Assembly: GCA_032164295.1 (NCBI GenBank)
Contig: JAJHTX010000006.1
Coordinates: forward strand, 2,604,001-2,668,000
Direction of reading: 5' to 3'
Source of the DNA: Inonotus obliquus
Lineage: Eukaryota; Basidiomycota; Agaricomycetes; Hymenochaetales; Hymenochaetaceae
DNA length: 64,000 bases
The number at the start of each line of letters is the position of its first letter. Positions within the stretch are counted from its first letter, which is position 1. Position numbers and translations under genes: made by a program. Under the pieces are notes generated by a model. The model was not told the origin of the DNA. It saw nothing but the letters and a program-made list of their open reading frames with translations, and made no database searches. This document shows, piece after piece, positions 59,101-64,000 of the stretch.

Positions 59101-59240
59101 TCAATGACGAGACCCGCTTGAAGTAAGTGGGACCAGCGCACCTTGAGTTCTTCATCGATTCTGTTGCTTATTGCGCGTGCTTCAGACTCGTCGACACGAC
59201 GAACTGGTTGAAGGTCGTTGTATGGAGATGCAACGGCCAT
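56147..59240 (-). CDS. atypical G-protein alpha subunit
   Basis: Fourteen exons join in phase to 491 residues: 59240..59142, 59084..59033, 58742..58046, 57985..57933, 57867..57758, 57566..57558, 57485..57455, 57076..57033, 56971..56858, 56717..56668, 56602..56488, 56408..56391, 56294..56261, 56196..56147. G1 is G-Q-A-E-S-G-K-S-T (55-63). Switch I keeps the arginine finger and Thr (R-L-Q-T). G3 is D-V-G-G-A (333-337), so the catalytic Gln is Ala. G4 is N-K-T-D (402-405). The G5 region reads T-S-M. A 100-residue Pro/Ser/Gly-rich insertion interrupts the helical domain (about 95-190). The N-terminus (MAVASPY) lacks Gly2, so it cannot be N-myristoylated. It belongs to the diverged Galpha set expanded in Agaricomycetes. 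The likely role is a membrane-signalling GTPase with altered turnover. Confidence 0.92.
57558..57566 (-). other. 9-nt microexon (Arg-Gly-Gln) in the Galpha switch II
   Basis: CGTGGCCAG is preceded by ATACAG and followed by GCAAGC, a GC donor. Inserting it restores G-G-A-R-G-Q-R-H-A-W, the normal spacing between G3 and the next conserved Trp. Direct joining of the neighbouring exons would lose three residues. Confidence 0.7.
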
Positions 59241-62200
59241 GGGAGGGTAGATGGAGGTGAGAGATGAAGGAGTGGTAAGTTGAGACTGATGGGATACAGA
59301 AAAGGCAGTCGATCATTGATGACCCATTTTAGCTATTGATTGACAGGGTCATCATCATTTTCTATCCTGCACCCTGACCATGACCTTGTCCTTCTTATTC
59401 CCGCCATCCTCCCTTCCCCTTTAATACAACGTAGTTATTCACTTTGTCTTGACTGTTGTTCAGTTCAAGTCTCTCTTATCATCTTTCATCTTCCAGCGGA
59501 TCTCACTCTGCCCACAAATGAAAAAAACTCTTGCCATCAAAAATTTTCTGTTCAACCTCCAGCCGAGGCCGAGTCGTTCATCCGATGAAACGGCGCCGGA
59601 ACTATCATTGCTTGCACCCGCAGGCTCCTCTTGTAATACAACCCGTATGTTGCCCGCGCACTTTTCGCGTTCTCACTCCTACTCTTTGTTCAGCCATAAG
59701 CACAGGTACCTTCATCACAGGATCAGGACACGGGTTAGGTAAAGGTATGTTTAAGACCTGTGCCGTCCCTGACCGAGCCCTGCTTCATTTTGAAATTGTC
59801 GGTGCTTCTCAAGGGCCGCTCTGCTGTGCTATTGAATAACTTGGAGCATTCCTGCAGTATTAAGAAGGGATCTATCCGTGAGCCACCAGGCCTGTCTGAA
59901 GACCCACAACCAAGCCACATCCTAGCTGTGATCGTGCTTCGGTCGTGCAGAATACCGGTACAGACTGGTCTGCCTTGGTGTTTTTTTCGGCTATCCTCTC
60001 TTTTGGTGCCGAATATTGGCAACGAGCCTCAGCAAACCCGTCAAAAACATTGATCCACCATGCTCCATTCAAACGCGAAGTCTATGTCGAGGCGACAGGC
60101 ACTTGATATCTCCTACGCGTTAGCTACCTTCCCTGCTATCTGAGATCGATCGCGACCAGCTTCCGATGAGACCTGAGACTTCCACTGACTACTGCATGTC
60201 AGTCTGACAGTTTACTGATAGGTTCAAAACTACTCGTCTATTCCAGTCACCAGGATGGACTCTCCCAATTGAATACCGTAATCAGCGGATCTGCTTTCTG
60301 TCGCACAGGTACAACTCCCCACGCACGTCTATCTGGCCCTGCAGTCCATGAGAATCGGACGAAAGTACTGACATGGGCTATCATAGTAATCCTTCTAGGT
60401 ATCAAGGAAAGCTAGACAATGCACTGCGCGCTGAGCTCGACTCCCTGACTTTCGCGTACACAATCCGTAGTCATGTCAGACTCAGATTGGAGCTCATCAT
60501 TCCTTCATTCACTAATCTTTATTAACCCCGTCGGCTACGCGAACCAATTCCGTCGGACAAATACTTCATCGCCGGTTTAAAGCCGGTCTATAGGTTACGA
60601 TCGCAAAGACCGCTCGTCTTCTTCGTGTAGTGATTTGGATACCACACTGCCATGAATAGTACGAGTTTGCCTTTTAGCTTCTCCTTCGTGCTTCGAAATG
60701 GCAATACTTCGAGCGAGTCGACTTTTGAGCTCTCGCCCCCCTTTACGTCATGGCATGGTGCACGGTACCCAGCCAGTATGGTCATTCGCATAAGTAAGTT
60801 TTGAATCTTTGTGTATCGATGTGTATCGCGACTCGTCCCTGACGCCCCTTAGTGCGATCAAATAAAGACATTAATGGTATGTGCGACCTTTCACTAGCGT
60901 GGGCTAGCGTGGTCGCCATGATCCGTGTTTCGGATTCTGAAAATGAACGTGATAAATCCAGAGCCACTTCGCCGCTAGCAGTCAGGTGGTAAATTGGTGA
61001 GTTTCAGTCGCGTCCTTCATGAAGCGCTATGCCATGGTGATACCCAACTGCATGACAGAAAGGAAACACGAAACACGATAAACAACGGTCATTCGCCGTG
61101 TCCTATGCTCTACTGCTTTGTTCATATAAGCGTAAGTAAGCTTTATCCAGAGGGAAACCAAGTCAAACTTGGCAGACTTACCATTAGGGTCAATAACTCT
61201 CGGTCAACGGAACGAATTTTTTTCATTGAATTTTAATCTCGAAGCAATTGAAGCCGAAGCACTCGCGATCCGATTCGGAATTGCGTTCAATCAATCACGT
61301 GATGGATTGGATTGTTGACCTCTCCTCGGAGTCCTCAGCAGACTAGAGTCCTCTCCTCCCTCCTCCCGAAGGTTCTTCTTTTCTGTTTTTGAAGACCCTT
61401 TTCCGAGTCTGTGATTTTGTGATTTGTCCATCCATAGGCAAATGAACCTGGTTCTCGCTCGCAGAAGTAAGAATCGAATCTGTTCGACTTCCAGCAACGT
61501 ACCGTTGATCACGTCGATCACAGATTCTCAGTGCCAACGGCGGGAGAATTAAAGGAAAGGAAGAATCATCCTCCGGTCTGTTACTGGTTACTGGTTACTA
61601 GCTTGGACTTCTGGCTCTGACTCTCATTCTGATTCTGACTTCTTCAACTTCTTGGGCCACTGGCCACATCCGTCCTTTTCCCTTCAAACCAATCAAACAT
61701 CCCAGCATCTTGACGCCCTCGGCATCGGTTACGATTTGATGTTTTCTTGCTTCTGATTCTTGATTCTTGATTGGATTTGAGTTTGAAGGCTTGCATTATT
61801 GGTCTATTCAAGGGCCCGGGATTTTGTTCGCTTTGGAATCATCCATTTCCGAGACGGGATTCAGGATGACGCCAGGGAGGATTCTGCTTCTAAACTATGT
61901 GGGGATTTTGTTTCGTGATCCGATTCGCAAGTCAAGAGCGATTTCTGATTGTTGATTTGCGAGATGAATTTTCCACTACGTGGTATATAAAGCCCGAGGT
62001 TTAAGAGCATCGCGTATGGGCAAGGAGAGAGTAGGAACGAATCAGATAATCACATCATTGCTTATTATGGCATGGGATAGTTTATAGTGCAAACACTACG
62101 ATAACTCTGTTTATAACATTATACAGGAACAATTACACAGCACGGAAAGCAGGTACAAAAAATGATGCCTTCAAGGCATATCAAAGCAATACAAAAGACA

Positions 62201-62352
62201 CGTAGGTCGATCCTAGATATACAAGACAAGAAACTTTTCTCGGTCTCGGGGACTACGGCAACAGGCTTTAGACCCTACACTCTCGACCCTGCACTAAAAA
62301 ACCTCTGATGACCTCCAGTGTCGAACAGCAGGATAGACTTTACGATGAAGCT
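59241..62352. other. intergenic, 3.1 kb, no gene recognised
   Basis: Frames of at most about 100 codons, none conserved. It contains AT-rich spacers and short simple runs near 61585-61760 (ACTGGTTACT and GATTCTTGATTC repeats). A TATATAAA at 61983-61990 on the plus strand has no gene behind it. Confidence 0.5.
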
Positions 62353-64000
62353 TCAGGAAGGAGGCGGTAAAACCAGGAGCCTGCCAGTAATGACGTCAGG
62401 GTGGTCTCGGCGAATGTCTCTATGGTCGTGAACTTCGAACGTTCTTGCTGAAGGGTGATCCAACAGCTGCTTATTTGATTGCAAGGACCAGATTGTAATG
62501 GAACCATGCCTATCGCTGAATGCGAACATGAACGGTTCTGAATGCATACCAGGATTGACCGCGAAGCTGACGGGGTTCTTTGGAATCGCTTCTGTGTCTG
62601 GCGACCTGAATATATGCGCCCCCGATAAAAACTGCTGACGGTATCTGTAGTAAAGCGCTACGACGTCGCCTAGAATTGCCTGGTAAAGTGATATGTGAAG
62701 GGAAGCACGAGACTAAAAGCCCACCTGCTGAATATCCTACAAGCATGTTGTCTCGGAGTCCGTGAAACGAAACAGCTTGTTCTGGCTCCTTCAACTCTTG
62801 GTCAACGTAAGTTAGACTGAGAAGGCTCTTGTATCCTTCGAATGCTATATCGAGCTCTTTTCCTCCTGATTTCGCGACAGAACCTCTCGAAGCAGTGACA
62901 GAAAGAGCTTCCAATTCGACTCCGGACTGGTCAAATTAGCAAGGTTAACGAAACATGAGTGGGACAACTCACTTGGCTGCCATGCAAGAGAATCCTCCCG
63001 GCCGATAGGGAGATCGACATTGACTTGTGCGCGGGGAATACAAGTTCCTCCCTATAGTTAAATGTCACTTCTGTAAGCAAAAGCAAGATTATCACGCTAG
63101 TTTCTCACTTTTGAATGGTATCATCTTCCAAGTTGACAACTATAAAGAGTCAGCAAAAGGGGGAATGGATCCACCGGAGTTTTTCATACCAAATTGCCAC
63201 TCGCGCGGGTCATCTGTAAGACTAACAATGCAGACCAAATACTTCTTAAGAATAAAGGTAGCAAGTACGACGCTTTTGACGTTTCTCTGAATTAATTCGC
63301 GAACGTCAATCAATCGAAGCTCCTACAGGAAATAATCAGCTGATTTGACGGTGTGGCACTGGTGTCATATAATTACCTCGCAAGTCTCATTCTGATAGAA
63401 TAGCAGTGGTGAGGCAAGTGCTTCTAGTGGAGAGTGAAGAAGGTACGCTTACAAATACTCTGATCGTTGTGCCAGCCGTGCAAACCAAATAGCCTTCCGA
63501 CTAGTGAGCCAACAGACACATGTATTCAATTCTTTGCGTAACTTTACCTTGATCAAATGTGCCATATTTTCCCATATCTTCTTCGACTGGAGCATGCTTT
63601 CTGCTGGTCCATTGCACGGATACTGTTGCTTGATTGATGTGTCCCATTATATGTGCTTCAGAATCCTGCTGTGGTCATGAGCATTCTTGACATCGATGAT
63701 CATGACATCTGACTCACTTTCGTGCGCAAACTCCAGACAGAGATCGAGCCTGATGATCGCACCAGTAATTCCGCAGGAGGTCTGTTCTTCTGGTAAGACC
63801 TCTCAACAAATGCAATGGGATTCCTAAGTGAATGAATTTGGTAATGAAAATCCCTAGGCTGAGCTTGAGCATACCATGATATCTGTTCCACTTGGCCCGA
63901 ATCAGGCGTTTTGAAAGTATTGAAGATGGTGAATGATTTAACCTATTCCTCGCATTCAGAATTTACCCGTCGATCAATAGTAAATAATTACCGAATGATA
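62353..64000 (-). CDS. locus D: WD40-like propeller-family gene, 3' part (5' end off the window)
   Basis: Only the propeller end is inside the window. The last exon ends at 62353 with A-F-S-D-R-H-G-S-I-T-I-W-S-L-Q-S-N-K-Q-L-L followed by S-A-R-T-F-E-V-H-D-H-R-D, nearly the same as loci B and C. Upstream exons carry V-S-F-H-G-L-R-D-N-M-L-V-G-Y-S-A-G (62914-62720 region) and S-G-S-I-S-V-W-S-L (about 63730), further blades. By analogy with loci A and B, the missing 5' part should encode the helical N-terminus and four TM segments. The enzymatic role, if any, is unknown. Confidence 0.65.

Noticed and set aside
59700..59760. Short G-S-G-H-G-L-G-K segment resembling a dinucleotide-binding loop
   Set aside because: It is isolated, with no SDR catalytic motif or further homologous exons.
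61983..61990. TATATAAA on the plus strand
   Set aside because: No plus-strand gene follows; the next gene is on the minus strand and ends there.

Overview
This window comes from a filamentous basidiomycete, most likely a white-rot Agaricomycete. Genes are dense on both strands and carry many short introns of about 50-70 nt. The gene content includes two secreted class II haem peroxidases (one a manganese peroxidase), Zn2Cys6 regulators, an expanded set of Galpha-like proteins and a family of membrane-anchored WD40-like proteins. I see no rRNA, no convincing tRNA, no CRISPR and no bacterial-type operon. Exon structures below were read by hand, by joining frames across GT-AG (in one case GC-AG) introns so that conserved family sequence is continuous.

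Layout, 0-9 kb: the 5' end of a Zn2Cys6 factor runs off the left edge. It is followed by the complex II assembly factor SDHAF4, a hemerythrin-like gene, and the divergently transcribed SDH4 gene (membrane anchor of succinate dehydrogenase). SDH4 is the intact member of a local triplication; two decayed copies follow it in tandem. 9-26 kb: a four-TM plus beta-propeller gene (locus A), HAP2/NF-YA (a CCAAT-binding subunit that controls respiratory genes in fungi), a 1.1k-residue single-pass membrane protein, and a second TM-propeller gene (locus B). 27-32 kb: a truncated propeller relic (locus C), an atypical generic peroxidase, and a SAP-domain mRNA-export factor (Tho1/SARNP type). 32-45 kb: a long gene-poor stretch around a large Zn2Cys6 factor with a long 5' leader, plus a hAT-like MITE. 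45-47 kb: a graveyard with a kinase-like pseudogene and a manganese-peroxidase exon relic. 47-52 kb: housekeeping genes, a Vps3844 family protein and TSR1 (40S ribosome biogenesis). 53-59 kb: an intact manganese peroxidase and an atypical Galpha subunit with 14 exons, one of them 9 nt. 59-62 kb is empty, and a fourth TM-propeller-family gene (locus D) runs off the right edge.

Themes: (i) respiratory complex II (SDH4, SDHAF4) with a CCAAT box upstream of SDH4, in the same window as a CCAAT-binding subunit; (ii) lignin-attack peroxidases present as intact, divergent and relic copies; (iii) a lineage-specific membrane-propeller family present four times; (iv) signalling genes with unusual sequence, especially the Galpha that lacks the catalytic glutamine. 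The propeller family and the Galpha are the best candidates for poorly described biology.
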